64,000 nucleotides of DNA from NCBI RefSeq assembly GCF_027580225.2, contig NC_073348.2:26061501-26125500 (forward strand). The letters run 5' to 3'. Within the stretch, counting starts at the first letter, position 1. The number at the start of each line of letters is the position of its first letter. The notes beneath the pieces were generated by a model, which worked only from the letters and a program-made list of their open reading frames with translations, searched no databases and had not been told where the DNA came from. This DNA is from Misgurnus anguillicaudatus (Eukaryota > Chordata > Actinopteri > Cypriniformes > Cobitidae). This document shows positions 34,690 to 46,903 of the stretch, in pieces. Both the position numbers and the translations under genes were made by a program.

Positions 34690-34762
34690 TTAGGATTTAG
34701 ATCTTTTATACACTTATTTAAACGAGTTTAACTTCAGATTTTGATACACTTCTTTCAGCTGT
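34690..34762 (+). repeat. Minisatellite, left remnant
   Basis: Units containing GATACACTTCTTTCA and AAACGAGTTTAACTTCAGAT match the larger array at 36407-36737. The array is split by about 1.6 kb of inserted material. Confidence 0.65.
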
Positions 34763-34770
34763 TGTGGATT

Positions 34771-34916
34771 AAAGCAAAGAGCCCCGCAAAGCAGTGGGTT
34801 AACAGTGCATTTTATAACAGCTAAGGGGTGTTGTTATGCACGACGCGAAGCCTTAGCTGTTATAAAATGCACTGTAACACCACTGCTTCACGGGGCTTAT
34901 TGCTTTTATAAAACGG
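34771..34916. repeat. Hairpin palindrome (about 145 bp)
   Basis: TAACAGTGCATTTTATAACA on the left and TGTTATAAAATGCACTGTAA on the right, extended by GCCCCG...CGGGGC and AGCAATAAGC-type outer words, form a hairpin with a short loop (about 34838-34850). It is probably one end of a larger palindromic element. Confidence 0.7.
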
Positions 34917-34971
34917 TTACTTTATATGCATAGCAGGAATAAAACATAAAATAAAACACAAATAAGTGGTA

Positions 34972-35775
34972 ATTATACGCACAACCGGCGCAACGTCATA
35001 GAATGTCTCTGAACAGGTTCACGCCCACTTTTGGGGGAAATCGCACTAGACGTTCCATTGGCTTCCATTCAAAATAGCGGAACAAAGCAACCTTCGTACA
35101 CAGCCGGCAGGCGTAAATAACTTATGAAATCACTCAGATTAAACATGTTGAGTATTTATCTGTCCATCCTGCCTGCCATAGAGCGCGAAAGATAAATCAA
35201 CATACCCAACCTGGTCAATATAAAAACATGTCTCCTCCATTCTCCCAGCATCAAATCTGTGTAACAACGCTCCCTATTGGCCAGAGGTGTCTTACCCGGA
35301 CATTTACTCGTACCTCATCGAGTCAACAGGGAAGCAAGTGAATGATTTTACTTCGTATTTGAAAGTTACTTCGTATTTATTTATTATGTCTTTATATTTA
35401 GAGTAATGAGTGCACTTTTCCGTCCAGCCATACAACTAACTGGCTTAGCGATATTTCCAGCAATCACTGGATGGCGTTGTTACACAAAATTTGACGCTGT
35501 GAGAATGAAGGGGACATGTTTTTGTGTTGACCAAATTGGATGTGTTGATGTACCTTTCGCGCTCTATGGCGGGCAGGATGGACGGATGGATGCTCGGCAT
35601 GTTTGATCTGAGTGATTTCATAAGTTGTTTACGCCTGCCGGCTGTGTGGAAACGTTGCTTTGTTTCGCTATTTTGAATGGAAGCCAATGTAAGCGCTGCT
35701 TTTTTATCCCCCGAAAAGGGGCGGTGACGAAATTTACAGTCAAGTTCCCGGATGTGCCGGTTGTCCGTATATTAG
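34972..35775. mobile_element. Foldback element with about 290-bp inverted arms
   Basis: The left arm 34972-35271 and right arm 35473-35775 are inverted copies: ACAACCGGCG pairs with GCCGGTTGT, CCATAGAGCGCGAAAG with CTTTCGCGCTCTATGG, and TGTAACAACGC with GCGTTGTTACA. The loop is about 200 bp. Arm divergence is moderate. A short frame crosses the loop and right arm, but it is the mirror of the left arm and not a gene. The superfamily is unknown. Confidence 0.8.
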
Positions 35776-36134
35776 TACAACTATTACTCTTCCGCCAAAC
35801 AAAGTAGTTCCTCAGAATCAAGTGTGGCTGCAACAAAGTTCTCAAGCAATACATCCTACCTTCATTTGTCCTCTTATCACCTCTCAAATTTTCAGCTAAA
35901 CTTTTTTTTTTTTTTTGAAAATGTTTGTGAAAAACTTTAGATCAGATTCAGAGCCTGATCAAATCTTACACTGTGTTTTTAGTGTTGAGTGAATGTGTCA
36001 GTGTTAGCGGAAATATGTATTTGAGATTTAAGAACAATAAAGAGAAGCATTTTCTCTTTATTGACGAGATGACTCAATAATATTTATTGACATTTATCTG
36101 GATATCGCCATTAAATGTGCAACTGAAGAAAAAT

Positions 36135-36262
36135 TAAGAATATGATTAAAGACTGTGGTGTTTATTAAAAATATGATTAAAGACTGTGGTGTTTATTAAG
36201 AATATGATTAAAGACTGTGGTGTTTATTAAGAATATGATTAAAAGACTGTGGTGTTTATAAA
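36135..36262 (+). repeat. 31-bp tandem repeat, 4 copies
   Basis: The word ATATGATTAAAGACTGTGG recurs with an exact 31-bp period (at about 36140, 36171, 36202 and 36233). The last unit has an extra A. This is a short local minisatellite. Confidence 0.9.
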
Positions 36263-36406
36263 TCAGTACTGTTGCTAAACAGTGGTGCAGTGATACTTAT
36301 GTAATACGGTCTGAACCGTGGGTTTACCGGTGTATTTTATCATGATTTAGAACGCGTTTCAACCAATCAGAATGAAGAACCAGAACGGTCCGTTTTGTAA
36401 TCAGAA

Positions 36407-36737
36407 TTATATACACTTTAAACTGGTTTGAATTCAGAGCATGATACACTTCTTTCAACTTGTTTGAATTCATATCTTTATACATTTCTTTAAACCAGTT
36501 TGAATTCAGATCTTGATACATTTCTTTAAATCTTGATTCAGATCCTGATACAGATCTTTAAATCTTGATACAGCTTTAACCAGTTCAGATCTTAATTCAC
36601 TTGGTTAACAGGTCTGGATTCAGACACTGATGCATTTTCATCCAGTTTGAAATCAGAATTGATACAGCTCCTTCTTTAAACCAGTTTGAGTCAGATCTTG
36701 ATACAGTACATGTCTTTAAACTAGTTTGGATTTAGAT
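36407..36737 (+). repeat. Degenerate minisatellite, unit about 40 bp
   Basis: Eight or so degenerate units share AAACCAGTTTGAATTCAG, GATCTTGATACA and TTCTTTAAA. The first units match 34690-34762. Confidence 0.8.
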
Positions 36738-36739
36738 CT

Positions 36740-38230
36740 GAAAACCTTCACTTGTATATGTAATGATGGTAGAGAGCAATGTGGAAACAGCATAGCACAA
36801 TAACAAGTAGGTCCACATGGAATATCTCGCTAAGTGTAGCAAGTGGAAATGTTAAGTTTAGTTGGCAGATGTGAGAACAGCTGCTGCCTCAAGTGAATCA
36901 ATTAATGCACGGAAAGCCGTTTTCCATGATTGTTCCCTAACAGAGCTTCTGACATGGAAGGGTGAGAGGAAATCAGCCTACAGTACAATTACTATGTCAG
37001 AGATGGGTTTTTCTGAGCTGTGGGATACCTTAAACATCAGTGTTTATTGCATCGGTCTGATCCATAAAACATCACCTTCTGCTGTTTTTTCCATCAGGGG
37101 TTGAAACCGTAACCTTTGCCTGCAGCAAATAAATCTGGTTCTAAGAGGAGGCGTTAAATTATTTTTCATCTCTCAAATGGGTGTTTAAAATAGTTACTCT
37201 TTGTGGCTTGTTACAGGCTTAAAATTAGCGCGTTTTTTCCAGGGGTCTGCAATCACACTTTCGTTGCTTTTGCACTGTAGGTTTAGAAATGCAGGTCTAC
37301 TTTTTGTTCTTAGATAATTCTTGTCATTTTTTTCACATGTATTCAAATGTTTTTAGTCAGAAGCACAATACCTTTTTTTGTCTAACTCTTCTTGCACTAA
37401 TTCTAAGAAATTTGCCATTAAAACAAATTTAAAGCAAAAGGGACATTTAAAAAAAAAAAGAAGTTAAAACAAATGAGGTTATATTGTATGTATGGCCTTT
37501 CTTTGCCTTTATCAAGGTTTTTTGCGTGACAGGTCTAAGTTTTAAATCCACTGTTAACAGATTATGCATAATAGGAAAGACTGACTCCAGACAAGTGGTG
37601 CACAAAAGCATGCTTTGTTCTGAGATTTAATCAACATCCATACAAAAAAGAGCCAATACAAAAAGATTTTGACTGATGAACAAAAGTAACAAAAGCACAA
37701 AGAAAGAAAAGTGTTGCTTATGAACTCTTATGCTAAAAGGAATATGTGTTAATATTAAAAAGTACAATTATTTTACTGGCACATGTTTTGATAAACACAA
37801 CTTGCATACACAACGTGACATATGCCCTTTGGCATCTGCCACATGCATCAATGTAATGTAAAGTAATGCATACTGATGATTCTTGTAAGCCTTTGTGGTG
37901 TCAACAGTCAAGAGCAACTGTGAAAATTTTCACTTATAAAGAGCTAAAAACACATGGGTTTGATTAAATTACATGTAGTAGTAATTAAGCAGTGTTATTG
38001 TGTATCTGAGAAGGTCTTTATAAAATAACTTTGCGTTCCTGGATGAAGAATTGCATAAGAAGAATTGGGAATGCTGTGGTTGCCAAATTAAATGAGTGAA
38101 CTGAAATGGTGTGAGGGGAAAAATTTTACATTAAAGACCTCTTCAGTTATCTGCTAAAGATGAAAAAATGACACAGTTCACATGAAACAATGACATTATT
38201 TCTGTCAAATCAACATGCAGTGCTAAAGAG
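36740..38230. other. Mostly unique non-coding sequence
   Basis: AT-rich. A weak SINE-tail-like word series (GGCATCTGCCACATGCATC, about 37830-37865) may be a SINE remnant. No gene was recognised. Confidence 0.4.
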
Positions 38231-38232
38231 GC

Positions 38233-38836
38233 AATTTGTATAATCCGCACCACTAGAGGGCACCAGATCAAATCAATAACAATGACGTACATTAATGATG
38301 CTCTGAAGGAGCGTGGACTGATGGGATTTGTTGTCTTTACCTCAAACGCTGATAGCCATCAATCAGACGGGAACGAGAAATCATGTTACACATAAGGTAA
38401 AGTAATCAAGTTTTATAAATGTTGTGTTTGATGACATTGTTTTTTTTCATTATGTAAGGTTTCATGCATTGTTTAAAACGCAATTGTTAGTCATAGATGT
38501 TACAGTATTAGTCCAATACGATGGTGCGTTAACACAGCACAGAATTAAGTGTTCAGATTAACAAACTTATAAAAAGCGAGTGGCCCGAAATACGCTATTA
38601 CTCCCGCATTTGTCCACGACACTGTTGTCATGTGGTTTTTACGTCAGTAAAGGTGGTAACAAAGGGTAACGTGGATATTAATGTCATTTACAGGCGACTG
38701 CACTGCCCCATGTCACTGTTTAGGGAAGCAATTTTCTCATAATTCACAAGTAGTTGAAAACATTATAGATATTGTTAGTAATCAAACTAGTGGTTTTTGG
38801 ATATTTACTGCAAATATCTTAAAAAATTGTATCTTT
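38233..38836. repeat. Interspersed DNA repeat, left part
   Basis: It starts near CCGCACCACTAGAGGGC and includes GAAGGAGCGTGGACTGATGG and CATAGATGTTACAGTATTAG. I recall these words from a dispersed cyprinid repeat. It appears to be interrupted by the element beginning at 38837. Confidence 0.5.
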
Positions 38837-38862
38837 AAGGCCAATTCACACTGATCCAATAA

Positions 38863-39467
38863 AGCCGCCTTTCCACTGCACACGACATACGGAAACGACA
38901 GTCGGAGTTCTCCCCCTAGTGGCAGTCGTAATGAAGTTTCAGTTTAATCGTATATGGACAGAAGCTCATTCCAACGCAAGAGGCTTCATTCTAATATGTT
39001 TACCATGGTGAAATAAATAAATGAACGCAAATGAATGAAACAATAAACAGCTATGCATATATGACAAAGATTGCAAATATTTTTTAGAGAGAACATATAA
39101 AGACAAGATTAAAATAATAAGGTACACAAATTAAATTAATAATGTATTACTTATCAGTAATCAAAAGTGTTTTTTTAAGGATTCAAGTGTTACTAATAAA
39201 GTTAAACCAAAATGATTAATAATTTTCACTTCACACACAGTTTGTGATTGGAATACAATGAAAATCATAACTTCCGGTCAGCATATCGCATGCGGTTTAG
39301 TCGCACAAGTTCAAATTTTTTAACGGATCCAACGCTCAAAACGGATCCGATATTTACGCATCCGCAGATGGTCGGCCCCTCACGCAACACCTTTGCGATT
39401 CCCCATAGGAAATGAATGACTTCCGGCTTATCGGCCGTCGTTTGTCGCATGCAGTGGAAAGGCGGCT
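38863..39467. mobile_element. Harbinger-like element (605 bp) with TAA TSD
   Basis: The ends AGCCGCCTTTCCACTGCA and TGCAGTGGAAAGGCGGCT are a perfect 18-bp TIR, flanked by TAA (38860-38862 and 39468-39470). A 3-bp TWA TSD is the PIF/Harbinger signature. Non-coding; the interior includes CCCCTAGTGGCAG. Confidence 0.8.
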
Positions 39468-39524
39468 TAACAACCAATTCCAACAAATCCCAACATTCTA
39501 AAGTCTCATTTACTTTGATCCAAC

Positions 39525-40155
39525 CAGACGGTTCTCACAGGAAGGTGTGTTATAGTCACAAACAATTTTATTCATTTATTCCTGTCCATGGCATGAAATT
39601 CAGCTTTTTTGTGCCTTGTGGACGAATGTCTTTTTCATGTCACTCGCACAAATTTCTATACTGTAAATAGTTTTTCGTATCCATGGCACAACTTTCTTCT
39701 TGTGTCATTTTATGTATTGTTTTCTCAGTTTTTTTCTTACCATTGTCGCTTGGGGTTGGGGTTAGAATCACTTTCTGTTACATTTTTAGACATCCTAACC
39801 CAAACCCCAACTCTAACCCCAACTCCAGGTGAGAATAGTTTTAAAAGCGGAAGAAAACATGTAGAAACCTATACAAAAAAGTACATCCTAACCCAAACCC
39901 CAAATCTAACCCCAACCACAATCGACAATGATTTAAAAATAGGGGGGAAAAAATAAAAAAAAACAATAAATAGAATGACACGAAAAAGAAAATCGTGCCA
40001 CGGACACGAAAAACTATTTATGGAAATTTGCGCGAGTGACACGAAAAAGACATTTGTGCTCAAGGCACGAATAAAAGCCTAATTTCGTGCCAAGGACACG
40101 AATAGATTGATCAAATTTTTGTGACTATTACACGACTTGCCGTGAGAATATGTTG
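39525..40155. mobile_element. MITE with shared G-rich core, arm type A (631 bp)
   Basis: It is flanked by a perfect 8-bp TSD, GATCCAAC (39517-39524 and 40156-40163). The arms include TATAGTCACAAA on the left and TTTGTGACTATTACACGAC on the right, with CACGAA/TTCGTG words throughout. The core is related to the other members (ACCATTGTCGCTTGGGG, CCTAACCCAAACCCCAA). Same arm type as the outer element at 61187 and the solo end at 44664. Confidence 0.8.
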
Positions 40156-40257
40156 GATCCAACAATTGCCAACAGGGGTTACATACTGACCCAAAATACT
40201 CCAACAAACACTTTTTAGGTTTTTTGTATCAGTGTGAATTGGCCTTTACATTTACTA

Positions 40258-40504
40258 CACTGTAAAAAATAATTTGCTGCCTTAAAATTTTTTGTTGAAT
40301 CAACTCGGATTTACAAGTCATTTCAACTTACTATTATTTATCTTGACTAGAGATGAGTTGTTAAAACTACAGGTGATTAATAATTAAGTTGACTTTTCTC
40401 AACTATATTTTATAAGTTATGACAACTCATCTCTGTTGACATGACTTGTAAATCTGAGTTGATTTAACAAAAAAAATTAAGGCAGCAAAGTATTTTTTAC
40501 AGTG
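40258..40504. mobile_element. MITE with TA TSD (CACTGTAAAAAAT, 247 bp)
   Basis: The ends CACTGTAAAAAATAATTTGC and GCAAAGTATTTTTTACAGTG are inverted, extending through GCTGCCTTAA. Flanking TA is at 40256-40257 and 40505-40506. The whole element folds on itself (GACTAGAGATGAGTTGT pairs with ACAACTCATCTCTG). Non-coding. Confidence 0.85.
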
Positions 40505-40509
40505 TACAG

Positions 40510-42740
40510 AACACATTTTCTGCTAAACACTGCCTATATCACAGGCCTAAAAGTCACTTTTGTTTTTAGTGTGAAATAAATTAACTTAATTCTAATTTGT
40601 CATGCTATCAGTTAGTTATTGAAGATTCAGATGGGTGCTGGAGTTGACATTTAAACCTTTGCTTTGGTTGATTTCATGTTAATTATGTTATAATTAATTA
40701 ACATTTTCCTGTTTGGATATAGAAGTACTACTTAAAGATGATGCCTTAGAAGTATGTTCATAGCGTGTTTTGAAGATCTGACTTTTATATTAAGCTGAAA
40801 TGCTTTTATGCCTGTATTTTCATCTCAGGTAAGCAATAATGATTAGGTACAAGCTTTAAATCCTCTTTCTGTACTAAGTATAAGTATTGCCATCAGCAAA
40901 ATAAAAAAGCTAAAATAAAGTATCAAGAAAGTTTTTAACAACCAAGGTTAAATTCAGCAAGAGATTCTTTTCATCTCAGGGTTCAGGTCTAGATGTTCTA
41001 AATGTGGCAAGAACTTTCCCTTCTCGAATAATTCTCACCAAATATACATTAGCATGCCGTGCGCTCGTCACATTTTATTTATTAGCTACTGAGCCTGTGA
41101 CAGCATCTAAACGCTTTTCATTTTCCATCAGAGCTCGGAGTTTGGCCGGGTTGTCTTTCGGTCCGTGCAGTGCAATTTTAGTCTTTAAATCAGGATGAGG
41201 TCGTCTGTCAAGGGCGGTAATCTTACTGTAAACACATTTGCTGTTAATCCCTGAATAGAAGAAAGGCCTGATAAATAACAATAGTAAAAATAGAATTGGG
41301 TTTACAAAATAAATAAACTCTCATGAAAGAAAATTGCATCTTTGGATGTGGGGAGTGAGCAACTCCCTCGGCCTAATAAGATTTGACATAGTCATTGGGA
41401 ATCTTTATTTGGCTTTGGCTGGCAGAGGCGGCCAGCACTGGTGGACCAGTCTAGATAAAGTGCAATGTATACAGAGTAATTTCACTCATGATCGACCACT
41501 CATGCACGTTTAAGACCTATTCCTCTTTCTGCCGGGCGGAGGGTGGGATGTGACTGGGAATATCGTTAGCTCTGTTTTCACTTTCCTTGTTCTTGGTCTC
41601 AGATCCCAGTAAAGCTGATAAAGTGGGAATTCTTGGTTATGTGATCATTCTGTCCATCTGCTAAATTCAATCTCTTTATTCCCCAGGCTTGCTTGAGGAC
41701 CTAAGTTGTAGACTCTATGAACATCAACAAGATGTGGCCCACAGTCACACCTTCAGCAACAAAGATAGGTGAACTACTTTGATGTTGTCGACTCTTTGAA
41801 GGTGGCTCCATGCCCTGTGAAGCAGTCAAGAATTCAACTTCTCCATCAAGCTTCTGCAGTATGTAACTTAGGAAATGTACATACAGTATATAATGCCGTA
41901 TAGGCATAGGTATGCCGAGCGTATGTTCTCTTTCCCAGAATACGTTGTGCTCTAATGCCTCTTGTTCTGTAAAATGAGTTCTGATTTGTGCATATCAAAC
42001 AGCCCTTGAGTTCTCCACAGGCATTCAAATGCTAATGGTGCACTAATGGATCTTAATGGCATCTTAAAATCGTGTATAAGAGGCACTAAGGTGTTTCCTG
42101 AAGCGTCACAACCATACACCTGTTATTCACTATGATTACCGGGTAGGCGCGCCACACCCTACACTTCACAGCTTGCAACCAGCCGCTTCTTGGTAAATCT
42201 TCAACCCGTGTCGCCTTACTCGCCACAGCACCCCTTAAGAAATCCTTCTCCCTCTATGTCTTTGAGATGACAGGCTCTTTTACGCCACCTTTCAGAGCCG
42301 AGCCATTAGAAGTCTCAGTGCCGCCCTCCATTGCCCTCTTCCCTAATGGGATCACTGTTGTTTGAGTCTGAAGGGTCATGCCTCACCCGCTAAAATGATA
42401 GTCCTGTCTGGCTGTTACCTCTCCGAATGAACATTGATTTTTTTTTTTTGGTCATACCTTTGGTATTGATTCTAGCCGTATGCCTTTTGTCCCCTTTTGG
42501 CTTTTCTGTTTTTCTTACGGGTCTCTGCCCGCTAGTGACGATATTTTGTTTTGACATAGCTCTGCACAGACGGGATGGAATATCAGCTCTTTGTGAAAGG
42601 ACCGGCCAGCGATCGGGTTTGCGCATCGCTCTTTGTCACAGCTGAAAAAACACGTGACACTGCAAGACACTGCTCTGCTCTGAAACTTAAGAAGCAGCAT
42701 TTTGTAGATGTGTTTACAAAAAGTGGGCTTATTGCATAAC
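40510..42740. other. Mostly unique non-coding sequence
   Basis: No TIR element was identified. The parts near 41000-41280 and 42150-42370 are repeat-poor and balanced in composition (see findings). Short open frames occur on both strands without domains. Confidence 0.4.
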
Positions 42741-42750
42741 TTCCTATTCG

Positions 42751-43170
42751 CAGTGGCGGCTCGTGACTGTTCTTCCGAGGGGCGAAAATTCAAAATATGT
42801 GTTTGTTGCGTCATGTGAACCATGTGCATCACATGTTTTGTCAAAAAAGTGCCTGCTCCACACCGTTTATGATAAAAGAGACGCTAACGATCACAAAATA
42901 CACGCTAGATACTCCCTTAACAGTAAACTCTGATTACGCATGCGATTATGCGAGTATCTGGGAAACACAAGCGTCTCTTTTATCATAAACCCTTTAGACG
43001 CGTCTGCAGCAGGCACTTATTTTGACAAGACACGTGATGCACATAGGTTCACTCGTCGCACAGAACACATATTATGAAATTACGAACCACACACATATGT
43101 TGGGCTACATACATGTTGTGACGAACTTCGCATTGTGCGCCCTCGAAAAATAATTCACTGGCCGTCACTG
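42751..43170. mobile_element. hAT-type MITE (420 bp)
   Basis: The ends CAGTGGCGGCTCGTGACTG and GCCGTCACTG are flanked by an 8-bp TSD, CCTATTCG (42743-42750) and CCTATTCT (43171-43178), with one mismatch. The interior folds: CGTTTATGATAAAAGAGACG (about 42863) pairs with CGTCTCTTTTATCATAAAC (about 42971). Confidence 0.85.
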
Positions 43171-43179
43171 CCTATTCTT

Positions 43180-44515
43180 GTAACCTTACATATTAGCAGC
43201 ATTTTTAAAGGATATTATGTCCCAATGACAGCTAATACTTTTTCGGAGAGTGTTTGCAAATTCAGGTTGTAGCATCACAGAGGTTCAAGCTAAAGTAAAA
43301 ATGCTAAAGATGTCGTAACCGATTCCAATACATTTTATGGGTAAGCTTGCTTCTACATTTCAGATGATCATTCTTGTGCAATTTCTCAAAGGGTTTAGGC
43401 TTTAAAACTTGGGGTATATTGTGAAATATGTAACACCGAGCATACATTCAGTGTTTTTCTGAATTATGAAAGAGAGAGACAGCTGCAGGAATAGAGAATA
43501 AGTCTTCAGACATCACATATATTTACTTCAATAAGTCAGTCATGAGTTAACTGATGTTCCTATTTATACTATTTATGCATTGAAACCATTGAATGACGTT
43601 GATTTAAGCTTTTGAAAATAATTTGCCTCTTGTAATGATATTAACTCACCAGTAATTTTGTCCTGTTGCAAACATTATTAATTTATCTTTTTTTCTGTGG
43701 TCTGTAAAAAGTGTTTATAAATGTGGAATGTATTATTTTAATTCCACCTTTTAAGTGAATCTTTCTCTCTTTGCTTGTTTACACAGACACATTTTTAAGA
43801 GGATAATTTAGCGCTAAAATAAAAGGACAATAGACGATACAGTTTCAAAGCACTGTGTCGGGATTAATTTATTTATTTATTCGGTTTTATTTGTTAATCT
43901 GCTATTCTGTTGTTTGAAGCCTTTGATGTTGTTTTTCTTTCGCTGTTTGTCCACCACCAATTATTTTTGATACTGATGGCGGATTGGTAGAGTGGCAGTA
44001 ATATATTGATTCTTCTTGAAAGTCTTTCATCTGTGGCCTGCCGCAGTTGTTGCCGTCTCTGTGTTGTAAATGAGCCAGTCTCATCTACTGTAACCTTACC
44101 CCTGTCAATTCCATCTAACAATCTTGCTCTCTTTCCTCATATCCCTTCATCATGCATAAATTCAGCGCGCTTGAGAATGAAGTGCCTGATACAGCAGAAG
44201 TGAGACACCGGGAGAGTGAGCCTTGATTCTGGCCTCTGTTTACGGTTTTTGAACATGATTGGAAATGATAACTGTGGCGACAAGTCGACTTCACATCCTG
44301 CCACTATCTTTATTGATTTGACACGCCCCGTCACAAACAGGGTGACCATCTAACCCTCATTTACGTTAAAAACCAATCAGAGGAGACATGACTCACTTTT
44401 GTGGGCCTATAAACGTCTGTGATGTTGACAGTGTTGCATACGCGCCTGTGTTTCCATGCTGCCTAGTCAGTCAATGACTAGAATGTGCCAACATTTCATT
44501 TAATAACATATTTAA
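43180..44515. other. Unique-looking non-coding sequence
   Basis: No repeat landmarks. Overlapping open frames near 43894-44121 have no recognisable domain. Confidence 0.4.
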
Positions 44516-44519
44516 TATT

Positions 44520-44960
44520 TGTGACCCCGCCTGTGAAGTCCAGGCATCAAATTTTGAGATTTGGAGCATCAAAGTTTTATTTCACATCGATTTCAATCTT
44601 TGATATGATCTTACTCAGTTAATATTAAAGATATCAAGGTTATATTTTAAATTAATAAATTAATCAAATTTTTTGTGACTATAACATGACTTTCCATGAG
44701 ATCATGATGGGAAACCATTCTCTGCAAGCAGGTGAAAAAATTTGTTATTTTAAATTTGGCTCCCCTTGTGATGTCAGAAGGGGATAATACCATCCCATAA
44801 TCTGCACTATCCAACCACGCCATTTAGTGCAGAGATTTTAACATGTTATTTTAAATGATCTATATGATATTTTGAGCCAGAACTTCATATACATTCTCTG
44901 GGGACACCAAAGATTTATTTGACATCTTAAAAAATTATTGTGAAATGTCTCCTTTAAAGT
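44520..44960. repeat. Interspersed repeat block
   Basis: AGACCCCGCC-like and AAAGATATCAAGGTTATA words on the left and TTTGACATCTTAAAA...GAAATGTCTCCTTTA on the right are typical of a fish repeat I recall. The centre contains a solo MITE end (44664-44712). Confidence 0.45.
44664..44712 (-). mobile_element. Solo terminus of arm type A MITE
   Basis: TTTTTTGTGACTATAACATG then CCATGAGATCATGATGG corresponds to the right ends of the elements at 39525 (TTTGTGACTATTACACGAC) and 61187 (CTGTGACTATAACACAA). The rest of the element is absent. Confidence 0.65.
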
Positions 44961-44964
44961 AACC

Positions 44965-46800
44965 CCAGTGCAGTAGACGATGTAACACACTCTGTGTATG
45001 TGTTTCATCTCCGACAGCAGCTTTGTTTGTACTGGCTGTCCGTCACCGGTATTAGCAGTTGTCCTGCATAGATTTCGGTCTGTAATGAATACTGTGTCTA
45101 GAGTTGTTTGTATTGTAATTACATGTTTGATGAGCTCTGTTTCTAATCCAATTGAAAACTCAGCGATGGCCGTGAAGATGCCACAGTATCTGTCTTCTGT
45201 AGTCATTTAACACAGCTTCCAGTCAAACTGAATTGTAAGTAGACTTATTATTTATTTAGAATTATTGTACTCAGCATTCTGTGGCTATGAATTAGTTATA
45301 ACCTTTGAGGTTTTCTCAATTGTATCTCATCCTAAAAAATTAAAAGGGGATAGACCTTGCCAGTTCCTTTAATGTGCAGGGGTGAAGCATCATTAGGTAA
45401 ACTGCAAGTGATGCAATTATGAATTTGAAACAAAAATACAACGAACAGAACACAGACCATCTAGAGGCAAAGCTAATGGAGGAAATCAATACATGCTGTA
45501 TGAAAGTACAGCTTTTATCTATATAATTTACAGTTCGCTTGAACGCAGCCTTTTGGCATCACGGGTGTATGTTGAGATAGAAAGTTAGTGCTCAAATGTA
45601 AATAGGCCTCATTAGGTTTGATATACAGGAGGATTGGCTGTTACTTGCCAGATGTCGCTTCCTTCAAATGTAATTTTTAAGATCTATAAGAATGCCACAG
45701 AGGCATGGTGTCACAATGACTTGTATTGATGAAATTTTAATTGCCATTGTAACGGCATAATAAAGGCCAATAACCTGCTAAGAAACTGAGTGAGGAAGGA
45801 CATAATTTGTGACGCGTCAATCATCCTTGATACTTGAAATGTATTCGTCATCCACTGAAAACATTATTAAACAAACATTATAGTAGTGTATAGATTTTAT
45901 ATTATGATTTTATATTAAAATGCCATTATGTTAACTTATTTGGGGCTCGGTATGGCTCCAAAAACAACATCCATCCATTATAGGGGAAAAACAATGTTTT
46001 GGCACAAGTGTGAGAGAATTTATTCTATTCCTTTAAATAATAATAAATTCATTCTGTACTCATTTTAAGTCAGTTTTCTGCATCCCAGTCCCTATCGCTC
46101 CTTAAAATTTTCTCTGTCTTAATGCTTTATTAATAGGACAGCCCGGCAGATGGACTTTTAAATATGCTATCATCTACATGAGCTATTCTCAGATATCCAG
46201 CGAGAAAGTGAGAGATCAGTATCATATTGGTTTTGAAAGGAAGATAAGCGGCACCTAAATCAAAACATAAACACTCACCGGACCCATTAAAAGTTTCGCT
46301 ACAAATTGAAAAAACGCTGACGGAGCTTAGCAGGCTTACTCAACACAAAGGAACAGAACAGACTTATAGTAGTCCACATCGGACCCTGGGGAACCTGGCC
46401 TCTCCAGGAGTGTTAGCGAACAAAAGCACATTAGTTCAAACAGTGCATTTGGCAAAGCATTTATGTTACACTCACTCAAAACGTATGCTAGGACTGAGAC
46501 CATGGATTTGATCCTTAGCCGAACAGTGTATATAAATGTCCAATTCAATTACAATAAATGTCAATCAGTGATGTACAGTACATTCGAACTGTGTTGCACG
46601 GCTTCTGCAACAGCAGGATTCTGGGTTTGTTTGCCTGGCACCTGCATGCAAAGCTGATAGAATGTTTTATAAAGTTTATGTCACTTATTAAAATATACAT
46701 AAATGGTAACCAAACCAAGCTTGAGCCCCATAGTAGGATAAAAGTGGAAGTGAATGGGGCTCACGAAGGTTTGATTAAGAACATTCCTTAAAATATCTTC
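44965..46800. other. Unique-looking non-coding sequence
   Basis: No mobile-element ends were seen. Antisense open frames of about 60-120 codons around 44838-45210 overlap each other on both strands and lack recognisable domains. Confidence 0.4.
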
Positions 46801-46903
46801 CTTCGGGTTCATCAGAACCAGTGTTGGGGAAAGTTACTTTTAAAAGTTATGCATTACAATATTAAGTTACTCCCAAAAAAAGTAACTAATTGCGTTACTT
46901 AGT

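Larger units (their letters stand above)
38837..40246. mobile_element. Outer TIR element holding two inserted elements
   Basis: The ends AAGGCCAATTCACACTGAT and ATCAGTGTGAATTGGCCTT are perfect inverted repeats 1.4 kb apart. Nearly all of the interior is two other elements (38863-39467 and 39525-40155), so the original was only about 170 bp. Confidence 0.8.

Noticed and set aside
34690..36737. CRISPR-like array from the regular repeats
   Set aside because: Repeats are contiguous tandem units without unique spacers, in animal DNA.
39609..39956. 115-codon frame over the type A MITE
   Set aside because: It lies entirely within the MITE arm and core and includes translations of the repetitive G-rich core; not a gene.
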